Shown here: piece after piece, positions 26,420-35,215 of the stretch
How positions within the stretch are numbered: position 1 is the first letter of the stretch
Layout of the letters: the number at the start of each line of letters is the position of its first letter
DNA from: Arthrobacter jinronghuae
GTDB lineage: Bacteria > Actinomycetota > Actinomycetes > Actinomycetales > Micrococcaceae
Assembly: GCF_025244825.1 (NCBI RefSeq)
Contig: NZ_CP104263.1
Location: 682,001-746,000, forward strand
Length of the DNA stretch: 64,000 nucleotides
Direction: 5' to 3'
Program-made: the position numbers and the translations under genes
Notes under the pieces: model-generated
Database searches by the model: none
Told to the model about the DNA's origin: nothing
What the model saw: only the letters and a program-made list of their open reading frames with translations

Positions 26420-27904
26420 TTATGCGGAGGGTCGACCCGTCGCCTCGGCGGCCAACAGTTCCCGGAACGCCGGATTCGGGTGGGCGTTGGGGAGGACGCG
26501 GCGCACCCGTTCCAGCGCTTCCAGCGGAGTTACTCCTGCGACCCGGGCGCCATAGAGCGCGGCAACGGTAGGTGTCCGGGACTCGGCCCGCACACAATGC
26601 AGGAGCACCTTCTTACCCTCGGCTCGGAAACGTTCGACGGCGGCGGCCGCCTCCTGCAGCACGTAACCGGCGTAGGCATTGGAATCCGCGGCGGCTGAAT
26701 CGACGAGCCAGAACGTTGCGTGGTTCTCCGGCGCGATGCCCGGAACGTCGGCAGTTCCCAGCCTGCACAGGGAAACAACTGCATCAATGCCCAAATCGGC
26801 AGTCCTGGCTACTGCGCCCACGCCGCCGAGCCAGACGCCGTCGTCGTCCGGGTGCTGGACCAGGACATCGGTCCTGCTCCACGAGCTGTAATCGTGGTGC
26901 TCGGCCCGCGGCCACTCCTGCGTACGTCGTCCCGCCCCGGAGGCGAGTTCGACGCCGAGCGTCATCAGGTCGTGCGCCCGCAGACCCGGCCAGCCGTGCA
27001 GGTTCCGGCGCCATTCGAAGGGGACGGCGGAGTAGCCATAGGCGGCGCCCAGAAGGGACCCGGCGATGGCGGCCACCGTGTCGGTGTCCCGGCCGCCGCG
27101 GACCGCCTCTTCGAGCCCGGCCCGGAGATGGTCGGGACCGGAAGCGGTGCGGGTGGTGGAGATGGCGCTCCACGCGCCCTGGAGCGCTTCCACTACCCAG
27201 CCGTTCTTCGTGAAGTCGCGCGGCCGGGACCGTTCGGCGGTTTCGATCCGCTCCAGCCACGCTGCGGCGCGCTCCTCCGGCAGCAGCGGCAGTCCGGTGC
27301 GGATTTCCAGCTTGCCGGTCAGGACGGCGTCGCGGATGGCGATGCACCAGAGTCCGCAGGCTTCCTGGGCGTCGTTTTCCACGTGGGTCAGCGCGCTGAG
27401 TACGCCGGCCGCGTCCATGAGTTCGGCCGGGTCCCGGTCCAGATAGGCCAGGGCCAGGGGAGCGGTGCGCATCAGGGAGCCGTTGCCGGCGCTGCGGCCG
27501 GCGCGGGCGTGGAACTCCTGGGCGGCACGGGTGAAATCGTCGGCGGTCGGGTCCGTCCGCCCGTCGTCGCTGGCGATACGGCGCGCGCGGGCAACGACGT
27601 TGCTGGTCTGCGCGCCGACGTCCTTGGCGTCGCGTGTCCAGGCGGCCCAGGCGCGGACCACGGATGTGAGTGCTTCCGGGGTGGTGCCGGCGTCGAGGAA
27701 TGCTTCGGCGATGGGGATGGCCATGGAGGTGTCGTCGGTCCATTCGGCCGGGTTGAACCCGAAGGGGCCGCCGCCCTTCATGGTCACTTCGGCGTCGTCC
27801 GGCAGGGGAGCGCCGAACTCGTAGCCGGCGCCGAGGGCATCTCCGGCGGCGAGGGCAACGAGGACACCGGCGGCGCGGTGGTTCTGCTGTGAGTTCAGGT
27901 TCAT
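26420..27904 (-). CDS. ADP-ribosylglycohydrolase fused to dual-specificity-phosphatase-like domain
   Basis: A 494-residue fusion. The first 330 residues are an ADP-ribosylglycohydrolase: GDALG at 21-25, WTDDTSMA at 55-62 and GRDTDTVAA at 271-279 give the two-magnesium acidic set. The last 140 residues form a cysteine phosphatase domain with LHCVRAESRTP at 435-445, the HC-x5-R signature (Cys437, Arg443). The family usually removes ADP-ribose from proteins, DNA or small molecules. The phosphatase half may process ADP-ribose-1''-phosphate or a related product, which is inference. It starts four bases inside the end of the ARPP-1 type gene. Confidence 0.85.
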   Translation of the reverse strand: MNLNSQQNHRAAGVLVALAAGDALGAGYEFGAPLPDDAEVTMKGGGPFGFNPAEWTDDTSMAIPIAEAFLDAGTTPEALTSVVRAWAAWTRDAKDVGAQTSNVVARARRIASDDGRTDPTADDFTRAAQEFHARAGRSAGNGSLMRTAPLALAYLDRDPAELMDAAGVLSALTHVENDAQEACGLWCIAIRDAVLTGKLEIRTGLPLLPEERAAAWLERIETAERSRPRDFTKNGWVVEALQGAWSAISTTRTASGPDHLRAGLEEAVRGGRDTDTVAAIAGSLLGAAYGYSAVPFEWRRNLHGWPGLRAHDLMTLGVELASGAGRRTQEWPRAEHHDYSSWSRTDVLVQHPDDDGVWLGGVGAVARTADLGIDAVVSLCRLGTADVPGIAPENHATFWLVDSAAADSNAYAGYVLQEAAAAVERFRAEGKKVLLHCVRAESRTPTVAALYGARVAGVTPLEALERVRRVLPNAHPNPAFRELLAAEATGRPSA

Positions 27905-28845
27905 AGGGCCTCCATAAGTGGATGTTTGGTGTTCCAGCAGGATAGGTGGGCGATATCGGGTTCCCGGTTGGGGAGCCGGACGGCCATGCCTTCTGCGATG
28001 ACGGGGCCGTGGATCCCCAAGATGTTACGGCTGCGCATTGAGTCGTGGCGCCGGACGCCCTCGCTGTAGAACTCGCCGAAATCGATGCTTCCGGCGATGG
28101 CAGCGAAGTCGCGGGCGAGCTGGCCGGGCATCGGCACGGTGCTCTGGGTCGCTGTGGGCAACAGTGCCGCATTGAGCAGCGCAGCGTCCATGAGCTGCTG
28201 GTAATGGCGTCGGAACAAAGTGGCGGTGCCGAAAACTTCCAGCAGCAGGGGTTGTCCGCCGACGCTGATCACCACGCCGCGTTGGCCCTCCAGCGGCTCC
28301 GGTACGGAGCTCGCGAAGCGGTGCCTGTCACGGCTGCCAAACCTGTCCAAATGCTCCGGAAGGGAACTGGTGGCCGAGGGTCCGCGGGCGGCGTCGAAAC
28401 GCCGGACCCGTTCCCAGATCTGCTCCTGCCGTCGAGCTCCGGATTGGGTAGACCCGGCGCCAGCTAGCTCGGCGCGGACGTTTAGCGGTGCCCTCCGCGC
28501 CTGGCGGTGGTGTGTGTCCTGGCCGGCTTCCCACCGTCCTGCCTCGACGCAGAACGTGTCGATGTCCACGGTTTCGCCTGCGTCGATGAGGACGTCGCGG
28601 GCGCAGGTGCGGTGCTGCTGTCCACCTTCCAGCAGCTCACCTTCGAGCAGCAGGGCCGCGCGTTTCCCGTTGTTCCGGACCGTCAGCTGGCCCACCTTGG
28701 CACCCGTCGCCAGCTCGGAGACGGCAAGGTCTGCGTGGAGTCCGGTGCTGATGCCGAGCCTCCCGTGTCCGGCTGTCCAGACGGGAAAGATCGTAAGTGG
28801 GCCAGCGGCAGTGCCAGCGCCGATGTGGAGTTGTGGAATGTGCAT
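27901..28845 (-). CDS. ARPP-1 type protein (ADP-ribosylglycohydrolase/phosphatase-associated)
   Basis: Starting at ATG 28845, with a GAGGAGG site six bases upstream, gives 314 residues. An open frame reaches 29229 but would cross the regulatory region and the divergent gene. I recognise the fold pattern (LTVRNNGKRAALLLEGELL, GGQQHRT, then ..FCVEAGRW) as the ARPP-1 family described in NAD/ADP-ribose gene clusters. The QHRT and CVE-x-GRW stretches are its hallmarks. Biochemical activity is unknown to me. It overlaps the glycohydrolase gene by four bases and is first in the operon divergent from the NrtR-like regulator. Confidence 0.75.
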   Translation of the reverse strand: MHIPQLHIGAGTAAGPLTIFPVWTAGHGRLGISTGLHADLAVSELATGAKVGQLTVRNNGKRAALLLEGELLEGGQQHRTCARDVLIDAGETVDIDTFCVEAGRWEAGQDTHHRQARRAPLNVRAELAGAGSTQSGARRQEQIWERVRRFDAARGPSATSSLPEHLDRFGSRDRHRFASSVPEPLEGQRGVVISVGGQPLLLEVFGTATLFRRHYQQLMDAALLNAALLPTATQSTVPMPGQLARDFAAIAGSIDFGEFYSEGVRRHDSMRSRNILGIHGPVIAEGMAVRLPNREPDIAHLSCWNTKHPLMEAL

Positions 28846-28861
28846 GTCGAACCTCCTCGCT

Positions 28862-28930
28862 TTAGCGCAAATCTGAGCTAAGTAGTTCCAGTATGCATCG
28901 GTTGCATCTTTTGCGCAAGATTGAGATAAA
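28862..28930. promoter_or_regulatory. Two similar 21-base candidate NrtR operators
   Basis: In the 92-base divergent gap, 28862-28882 and 28910-28930 are direct repeats sharing the GCGCAA-N4-TGAG-N-TAA framework. The first is an imperfect palindrome (TAGC...GCTA ends, 14 of 18 positions symmetric). NrtR-family regulators bind about 21-base palindromes near their own and target promoters, which fits the position beside the regulator gene. Confidence 0.5.
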
Positions 28931-28937
28931 TAAGGGT

Positions 28938-29600
28938 ATGAATGAGTCCCGTATACCCTTGTCCCTCCTGGATTATCCGCGGCCTTCCGTGGCCGTGGAC
29001 ACCGCAGCGCTGACCGTGGCAGGGGGCGAACTGATGGTCCTACTCGTTCGCAGGCGGGAGGAACACCATTTGGGGGAGTGGGCGCTGCCTGGCACCTTCC
29101 TGCGAGAGCGTGAGACCTTGGCGGCTGCCGTCCTGCGTTCGCTTCGGGACAAGGCCGGGATCGAGGGGAGGGTGCCTCAGCAGCTCCATGTCTTCGATGA
29201 TCCGGGCCGGGATGACCGGGGCTGGACACTGTCCGTGGCCCATGTGGACGCAGTCCCGTTCCGGGAGTTGGAAACCCCGCTGCAGTCCGACGATGTCCGT
29301 CTGGCTTCGGTCGCGGCGGAGACAGGCCTGATCGCCGCTCTGCCCTACGGCCACGCAGATATGGTGCTCTTGGCGGTTGAGCGGATGCGGCAGGACTATG
29401 CGCAGACCCCCGATCCGGCGGGCCTGCTGCCCGAGCCCTTCACGCTGAAGGAACTCAGGGACCTGCACGAGGCGGTGGCAGGCCGGACGCTGATGCGTGA
29501 CACTTTCCGCCGACAGATGGAACCGCAACTGGTCGGTACCGGGCAGATGTCGGACGGCACGAGAGGAAGGCCGTCGCGGTTGTGGCGGCACGTGAACTAG
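28938..29600 (+). CDS. NrtR-like NUDIX-domain transcriptional regulator
   Basis: The ATG at 28938 gives 220 residues; a longer frame from 28893 would put a candidate operator inside the gene. Residues 15-145 are NUDIX-like, but the NUDIX box (GTFLRERETL...RSLRDKAGI, about 52-75) has lost the catalytic Glu pair. This is typical of NrtR, where the domain senses ADP-ribose or another NAD derivative. Residues 150-220 form a winged helix (FTLKELRDLHEAVAGRTL... then GRPSRLW). It likely controls the divergent ADP-ribose operon in response to NAD metabolites. The ribosome site is weak (AAGG). Confidence 0.82.
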   Translation: MNESRIPLSLLDYPRPSVAVDTAALTVAGGELMVLLVRRREEHHLGEWALPGTFLRERETLAAAVLRSLRDKAGIEGRVPQQLHVFDDPGRDDRGWTLSVAHVDAVPFRELETPLQSDDVRLASVAAETGLIAALPYGHADMVLLAVERMRQDYAQTPDPAGLLPEPFTLKELRDLHEAVAGRTLMRDTFRRQMEPQLVGTGQMSDGTRGRPSRLWRHVN

Positions 29601-29615
29601 GTGTACCCAGAAAAG

Positions 29616-31313
29616 CTAGGGCGCGCTGTTGCCGGGGACAGGATCTAACTGAGGTTGCCACTCCTGCATCCGGTCCACGGCACGCGCCAGATCTTCTCCG
29701 CCGGCCTCGGCGATGAGGACGGGATCGCCCACCACTACCAGCAGGCAACGGGCCCGGGAGAGGCCCACATAAAGCAGTTCAGCAGCCCGGCTCATGTCCT
29801 TGAACCCGTTCACGCAGAGAATGACCACTGAACGTTCCAGCCCCTTGAACCCCAGGACGTGACCGTAGAATTCCTCCTCGTCGTCGTGAAACGCCGTCCA
29901 ATATCCGACGGGGTCATTTTCGAAACCCTTGTGGACGGGGTGCCTATTCTTGGTGGTCAGAAACGCGATCTGGTTGTTGGCCCAGCCTTCGGTGATCAGG
30001 GCATCGACGCAGTCCCCGGCCACGTCCAGAGCATCCTCAGTGGGGCACGGCACCAGTCGCACCGGCAGGCCTTCGCCCCCGCGCGGCGCGAAGTGTTTGC
30101 CGGCAAACCCGCGGAAGGTGTGGGCAATGCGTTTGGTGTTGCGAAGATTCTCGTCAATGTGCAGGGTGACCAGGTCGGCGGTGGGACCAAGCGAGGTCCC
30201 CGCCGACAGCGAATCCCAGCGGCCGTAAACATTCTGGCGCTCGTCCATAAACGCATAGATCTCCCCACAGGCGGGGTCCTTGAGGCAGGCGAGCAAACTC
30301 TCCCACCACAGGGGAGCGAAGTCCTGGGCTTCATCGATCACGATGGCGTCTAGCTTCTGGTCAGGCGGCAGATCGGCCGCGAGGTCCTTCATGAGGGCCG
30401 GCATTTCCTCGTCGAAGTAGGCCTGTCCTGAACCGTTGGGAACTCCCAGCGAGACGGCATAGTCGTGGAACTCGCCCACGAACACCGGTTTGGCCTGCCG
30501 CCAGCCGTCGGTCTGCCGGCGCAAGTGCGCGGCAAGGCCCCTGTTGTAGCAAAACAGCCCTACCCGTTTCCCCTCCTTGGCCAGCCGCTTCGCTTTCTCG
30601 ACCGCCAGCCAGGTCTTACCGCTGCCTGCCCCTCCCACGAACCGTGCCCGAGGGATGGACCGGCTGCAATCCAACAGGACTTTCTGCCGTTCGGTGAGCT
30701 GTTCCTGATGATCTTCCAGCTCCAACGCCGTCAGTGCCGGTGTGGCCACGGCCTCGAGGTTGCCGGACAGCAACAGGGCGATGCGCTGGGCATAGTTGGG
30801 TGCGAGCTGGCTTCCGCCTTGGGCCTGGGTCTCGATGGCAGCCCGCAGATGTTTGCTGCAGTCGGTCAGATCATCCGTGTCCAGGATGAGGGGGCGGGGG
30901 ACGCCGTTCATTTCCCAGTCGCGCGGTACGTGGCTGTACGGGAACGCTGCCATGTAGGCGAATCTGCTGACCAGCGGTGAGCCGAGTTGGTCCTGCACCC
31001 ACATCTTGAAGCCATGCTGCGCGCCTTGCGACTGCGCGATGGGGCTGCCGATTCTGTGCCGTCCCTGCCTGTCGGACTGGTACCACTGTCCCTGTTCCAC
31101 AGAGATCCTGCCGCCCTTGACCTCGATCACGGCCAACCCGACGCCCGGCCACAGCACCAGAATGTCGATTTCATGTTCGGCACGCCCGTGGCGCACCTGG
31201 ACTGAGTGTGCCAGGACGACGTCGTCGGGCAGCTGGGCGCGGAGAGCCTCCCAGACCGCCTTCTCGGCGAGGCTGCCTTCGCCAAACATCGGCTCTTCAG
31301 GAATGCACTCCAC
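29616..31313 (-). CDS. NERD nuclease domain fused to UvrD-like SF1 helicase
   Basis: A 565-residue protein. The N-terminal NERD nuclease has AEHEIDILVL and AVIEVKGG, giving Asp50, Glu64 and Lys66 as the metal-site set. The helicase part has Walker A VGGAGSGKTW at 227-235, a VIDEAQDF Walker B, the LHIDENLRN motif and the C-terminal LYVGLSRARCLLVVVGD motif VI. It should cleave and unwind DNA; such fusions are frequent in defence islands, but the exact system is not identified. A GTG start at 31313 has a strong AGGGGGG site; an ATG eight codons later is an alternative. It lies 85 bases downstream of the GIY-YIG gene. Confidence 0.82.
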   Translation of the reverse strand: MECIPEEPMFGEGSLAEKAVWEALRAQLPDDVVLAHSVQVRHGRAEHEIDILVLWPGVGLAVIEVKGGRISVEQGQWYQSDRQGRHRIGSPIAQSQGAQHGFKMWVQDQLGSPLVSRFAYMAAFPYSHVPRDWEMNGVPRPLILDTDDLTDCSKHLRAAIETQAQGGSQLAPNYAQRIALLLSGNLEAVATPALTALELEDHQEQLTERQKVLLDCSRSIPRARFVGGAGSGKTWLAVEKAKRLAKEGKRVGLFCYNRGLAAHLRRQTDGWRQAKPVFVGEFHDYAVSLGVPNGSGQAYFDEEMPALMKDLAADLPPDQKLDAIVIDEAQDFAPLWWESLLACLKDPACGEIYAFMDERQNVYGRWDSLSAGTSLGPTADLVTLHIDENLRNTKRIAHTFRGFAGKHFAPRGGEGLPVRLVPCPTEDALDVAGDCVDALITEGWANNQIAFLTTKNRHPVHKGFENDPVGYWTAFHDDEEEFYGHVLGFKGLERSVVILCVNGFKDMSRAAELLYVGLSRARCLLVVVGDPVLIAEAGGEDLARAVDRMQEWQPQLDPVPGNSAP

Positions 31314-31398
31314 CGTTCCCCCCTCATGCGCTGGCGGTGTGCCACGCGTTGTAGGCAGGTTACCGTGCAGTAAGGCTCATCGGGCGGTACGAGCCCGC

Positions 31399-31899
31399 TT
31401 ACCGCCGAAGATTCGCAAAGGGCAGCTGGCCGTAGGCCACGAAGAACTCCTCCAGTAGCTCGTCCTCGGCGACCTTGGCGGACCGATCGGTAACCGGAAG
31501 CCACGCGATACGCAGGTCGCGAGAGTTGGAGAGCTGCCATATGTACCGCCCTCCCTTGTGGCCGACGGCTAGACCCTGACCGAACTTAGCGAACTCGCTG
31601 ATCCGCTTCCGCAGGCCGCGGGTGCCGCTCGTACCCGCATCGGCTTTGCCGATATAAAGCGTCGGTGCATCCCACAATCGGCCCTTCAGCTTGGCAGGAT
31701 CATCCGTCGGGTCCGTGCCCTTGAACCATCCGCCCACGCTGGTGTCGAGCACCTCGTGCGCACCGTTCGTGCTCCGCAGCACTGCGTAGACACCTGGTTC
31801 GCGGGGAACGGTCGACAGATCGAGGTCGCCGAACGCCTTGAAGCCGGTGAAGCCCCGACTTCTCAGATCCGCTTCATTGAATGCACTCACATTAACCAC
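31399..31899 (-). CDS. Small GIY-YIG-like protein coupled to the AddA-like gene
   Basis: A 166-residue protein with GVYAVLR at 36-42, LYIGKAD at 81-87, an Arg-rich helix LRKRISEF at 97-104 and a C-terminal ELLEEF acidic helix near 150. This order and spacing are those of a GIY-YIG nuclease. It begins with GTG at 31899, with GGAGG upstream. The start lies eight bases inside the end of the AddA-like gene, so the two are translationally coupled. Its role with the recombination nuclease is unknown. Confidence 0.65.
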   Translation of the reverse strand: MVNVSAFNEADLRSRGFTGFKAFGDLDLSTVPREPGVYAVLRSTNGAHEVLDTSVGGWFKGTDPTDDPAKLKGRLWDAPTLYIGKADAGTSGTRGLRKRISEFAKFGQGLAVGHKGGRYIWQLSNSRDLRIAWLPVTDRSAKVAEDELLEEFFVAYGQLPFANLRR

Positions 31900-34800
31900 G
31901 CGTCCTCCTCAGAACCTCGGCACCGCTGGCGCGGCAGAAAATGAGCACCAGCTCGCTGACCTCTTCCCCGGTAATCCGGCCGATCATCTTGGCGTACGTC
32001 CCCAGCTGCCGCCAATACGCCGCCAGCTGATCCTCACCCACACTGATATCGGTCTTGAAATCGGCGACCACCAGGCTGCCGTCATCCTCGCGGTACATCA
32101 GGTCGATGATGCCCTCCACGGTGTGTCCGGTTTCCGGCACCATAATCGGCAGCTCGAGCCAGTGCTCGCGTTCGGCAGCCCGCCGGACAGGTGCACTCTC
32201 CAGGGCTGACCGGGCGGACGCCTCCAGATCGGCAGCGTTGCGTAGACCCGCGCTTGCAGCGACGTCGGCCGCCAGAACGGGAAGCGACGGCGACAATTCC
32301 AGATCCGTGAGTTCCAACAGACGGTGCAGCGCGGTACCGAATGCCGGCCCGTGTTCCTCCGGCTTGCCGGCGAACCCGGGAAGCACGTCCTCAACCCCCG
32401 CCGGAGCGTAGAAGGCCTCAGCAACCCCGTAATCCGTCGTGACCCCTGCACCGTCGCCCTTCGCCAGCGCGGTGACCGAGGTCCGGGACACGCGCGCCGA
32501 TTCCGCGGCCCAGCCGGCGCTGGAGGCCAGCCAGTCGTCCCAGTCAGGCACCGGAACGGCCGTGCTTCGGTCTTTGTGCAGCGGCAGAAGATCCTCCGGC
32601 AACACCAGATCCGGGGCCAGCTCGACGTCGTCGACCGACGCCAGGAGGGCGCTGAGGCTGCTGGGCGAACCACTATAGTGCGAGACGATCAGATGGCTTT
32701 CTGCCCGGGTGCAGGCGACGTAAAGCAGCCGTCGCCGTTCCGCCTCCGTGAACGTCTTCTCCACGTCGGCAGCTTCTGCATAGCCGCTGGTCGAGACCCC
32801 CTTGCGGAAGCGGATGAACACGTTGCCTGCCTCGTCCCAAAGGGCGGGCTCGGGTGAGTGCTTGGGAGCGGAGCCGGCACCGGCCAGCACAACCATAGGG
32901 AATTCCAGGCCTTTGGAGGCATGGATGGTCATGATCCGAACCGCCTGCATATCGGTCTCGGGCACCATGGCCTCCTTGACGCGGGCGTTTTCCTCCTGCT
33001 GCACGGCAGCCCACACCAGATAGTCCCGCAGTCCGCCGTGGGTCGCTTCCGTCCAGGCCCGGGCCTGATCGGTGACGAACCGGATCCGCCGCCACACGTC
33101 GCGGTAGCGCGGGGTATCGGTTGCTGCCTCCAACACCCGCCGGTCCGCGGCGATCCGCTCGATCAGCTCCGCAGGGGAGAGCAGCGGCAGTTCCCGATGC
33201 AAACCGGACAGGTACGCCAGCCCGGCGCGCACCGGGGAGTTCTCCTGTCCCTCGGGCACCGGTGCGTACAGGTTCCAGCCTCCGCCGGCCTGCTTCCAGC
33301 GGAAAAGGTCGTCGTCGCCGCAGGCAAAGAGCGCCGACCGCAGCGCCAGTACCAAAGCTGCCTGGTCGGCGGTGTTGGCCAGTGTCCGCAGCGCCAGCAG
33401 CAGATCGGTTACTTCCTGCGTGGCGTAGACCAGTGAGGAGGCTTCGGCCCGGTATTCGATGCCCGCGGCGTCCAGGGCGTCCTCCAGATAGGGCAGCGCG
33501 GTGCGGGTGGGCAGCAGGATGCAGACGTCCTGCAGCTGGAGCGGCCGCCGTGCGAACCCCTCCTTGTTCCCGGCCTGGTGCTGCCACGCCGGCGCTCCGC
33601 CGGTGCCGGTGGCCAGGCGGATCGCGGCGGCGACGTCGGCAGCTTCCTGCCGGCTCCGGGCCGCCGCGGTCACCTTTCCGTTCTCATCGGGAGTGGCACC
33701 GTTGCGTCCGAGCACGACGACGGCGGGACCGTCGTCGTCGTGCCAGGCCGGCCGGGCCGGGTCCGGAACCAGAGGGTCGTACGGAGGCTGGATGGTCCCG
33801 TTTCCAACGATCAGGTGATTGAAGACCGCGTTGACCCAGTCCAACAGCGCCGTTCCGGAGCGGAAGTTGGTCTGCAGGGTGGCCACCTCGGAACCAGGAT
33901 CTGCGACGGCGCGGGCACGGGCGGCGAGGAAGGTGGCGATGTCAGCCCGGCGGAAGCGGTAGATGGACTGCTTCGGATCACCGACCATAAACAGGCGTCC
34001 CGGTGCCACCGGAAGGTCCTCCCAGCCGTCGGGGCCGCAGCTGGTGTCCGCCGCCAGACGGACGGCGATCTCGGCCTGGACCGGATCGGTGTCCTGGAAT
34101 TCGTCCAGCATCAGATGCGTGTAGCGCCGGTGGAGGGGCAGGCGTGCAGGGGCGTGTGGTTCGGTGTCTCCCACCAGCAGGTCGCGGGCATGGACGAGCA
34201 GGTCGTGGTACTCCAGCTCACCGCTGCGCTGGCGCACCTTCGCAGCAGCCAGCAGGACTTCGGCCAGGACCGCGCTGACCGTGTTGACGGCCGGGGACAC
34301 CTGGCGGGCAATCAGCCCGTCCCGTTCTTCGACCAACAGTTGGAACTGCTGCTGGATGCTTTTGACGTCGCCGCCCCAGTTCTTTTTGGAGCCCTTCCTG
34401 GCGTAGCCGGTGGAGGGCAGGGTGTTCAGGACGTCGATGATCCTCCCGAAATCCCCGGATCCGCGCACGTCCTCGAGCTGGTCCCGCCACTCCTGCACCA
34501 GGGGGAAGCATGCCAAGAGCTTGTCCGCCGGGTCGGTGCAGACAGCCTTCCGCTCGAGGACCAATTCGGCCGTGCGCAACAGCGGCCCCACATCGAGCGC
34601 CGGAACGGTCTGCCGCAGCGGCGGGTGGGTCCGAAGCCTGTCCCAGTTGCCGTCGAGGGCAGCGGCAACACTCCGCAGCTGGTCCAGGGTCACGCCGACG
34701 GCGAGCAGCACCCGAAGCGCGGCGTCGGCCGCCGGATCGGTAAACAGTGCCTGGCGTGCCTCTTCCCACCGGTGTTCGAAGGCGATCTCGGCGCGAAGCT

Positions 34801-35215
34801 CGTCCACCACGGTGATCAGCGGCGGCACTCCGGCCTCGATGGGGTATTCGCCGATCAGCCGGGCGGCGAAAGAGTGGATGGTCCCGATGGGTGCGGCATC
34901 GAGGCGGTCCAGCGCGGTGTTCCGCCGCTCGGTCCGGAGCTCATCCAGCCCGTAGGTTTTGGCGAGTTCGCCACGCAGCCGGTCCCGGAGCTCGCCGGCG
35001 GCTTTCTCGGTGAAGGTGATGGCGGCAATCGCGCCGACGTCGACGCCGCCGTCCACCAGGGCGGCGATGCGCCCGACCAGGGCATGGGTCTTGCCGCTTC
35101 CGGCGCCCGCCTCGACGAACACGGTGGTGTCCAGGGCATCGCCGATGACCTGCCGGTCGTCGGCGTCCTTCAGGTCCGGCTGGGCCGGGAACGGGGAGGT
35201 CCTCGACTGGCTCAT
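31892..35215 (-). CDS. AddA/RecB-like helicase-nuclease (UvrD family)
   Basis: An 1107-residue protein with SF1A helicase motifs: VEAGAGSGKTHAL (34-46), AAITFTEKAAGEL, LDEFQDTDPVQ and GDPKQSIYRFR, then ILPTRTALPYLEDAL, IMTIHASKGLEF and LLYVACTRAESHL. The C-terminus carries a PD-(D/E)XK nuclease with GIIDLMYREDDGSLVVADFKTD. This is the AddA/RecB layout. With the overlapping AddB-like partner it should form a double-strand end-processing helicase-nuclease. It is accompanied here by a GIY-YIG gene and a NERD helicase, so it may serve either general recombination or an accessory defence. The ATG overlaps the upstream stop (ATGA) after a GAGGA site. Confidence 0.85.
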   Translation of the reverse strand: MSQSRTSPFPAQPDLKDADDRQVIGDALDTTVFVEAGAGSGKTHALVGRIAALVDGGVDVGAIAAITFTEKAAGELRDRLRGELAKTYGLDELRTERRNTALDRLDAAPIGTIHSFAARLIGEYPIEAGVPPLITVVDELRAEIAFEHRWEEARQALFTDPAADAALRVLLAVGVTLDQLRSVAAALDGNWDRLRTHPPLRQTVPALDVGPLLRTAELVLERKAVCTDPADKLLACFPLVQEWRDQLEDVRGSGDFGRIIDVLNTLPSTGYARKGSKKNWGGDVKSIQQQFQLLVEERDGLIARQVSPAVNTVSAVLAEVLLAAAKVRQRSGELEYHDLLVHARDLLVGDTEPHAPARLPLHRRYTHLMLDEFQDTDPVQAEIAVRLAADTSCGPDGWEDLPVAPGRLFMVGDPKQSIYRFRRADIATFLAARARAVADPGSEVATLQTNFRSGTALLDWVNAVFNHLIVGNGTIQPPYDPLVPDPARPAWHDDDGPAVVVLGRNGATPDENGKVTAAARSRQEAADVAAAIRLATGTGGAPAWQHQAGNKEGFARRPLQLQDVCILLPTRTALPYLEDALDAAGIEYRAEASSLVYATQEVTDLLLALRTLANTADQAALVLALRSALFACGDDDLFRWKQAGGGWNLYAPVPEGQENSPVRAGLAYLSGLHRELPLLSPAELIERIAADRRVLEAATDTPRYRDVWRRIRFVTDQARAWTEATHGGLRDYLVWAAVQQEENARVKEAMVPETDMQAVRIMTIHASKGLEFPMVVLAGAGSAPKHSPEPALWDEAGNVFIRFRKGVSTSGYAEAADVEKTFTEAERRRLLYVACTRAESHLIVSHYSGSPSSLSALLASVDDVELAPDLVLPEDLLPLHKDRSTAVPVPDWDDWLASSAGWAAESARVSRTSVTALAKGDGAGVTTDYGVAEAFYAPAGVEDVLPGFAGKPEEHGPAFGTALHRLLELTDLELSPSLPVLAADVAASAGLRNAADLEASARSALESAPVRRAAEREHWLELPIMVPETGHTVEGIIDLMYREDDGSLVVADFKTDISVGEDQLAAYWRQLGTYAKMIGRITGEEVSELVLIFCRASGAEVLRRTRG

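Noticed and set aside
26784..28172. 462-codon minus-strand frame overlapping the glycohydrolase and ARPP-1 genes
   Set aside because: Arg/Pro-rich shadow spanning two real genes in another frame.
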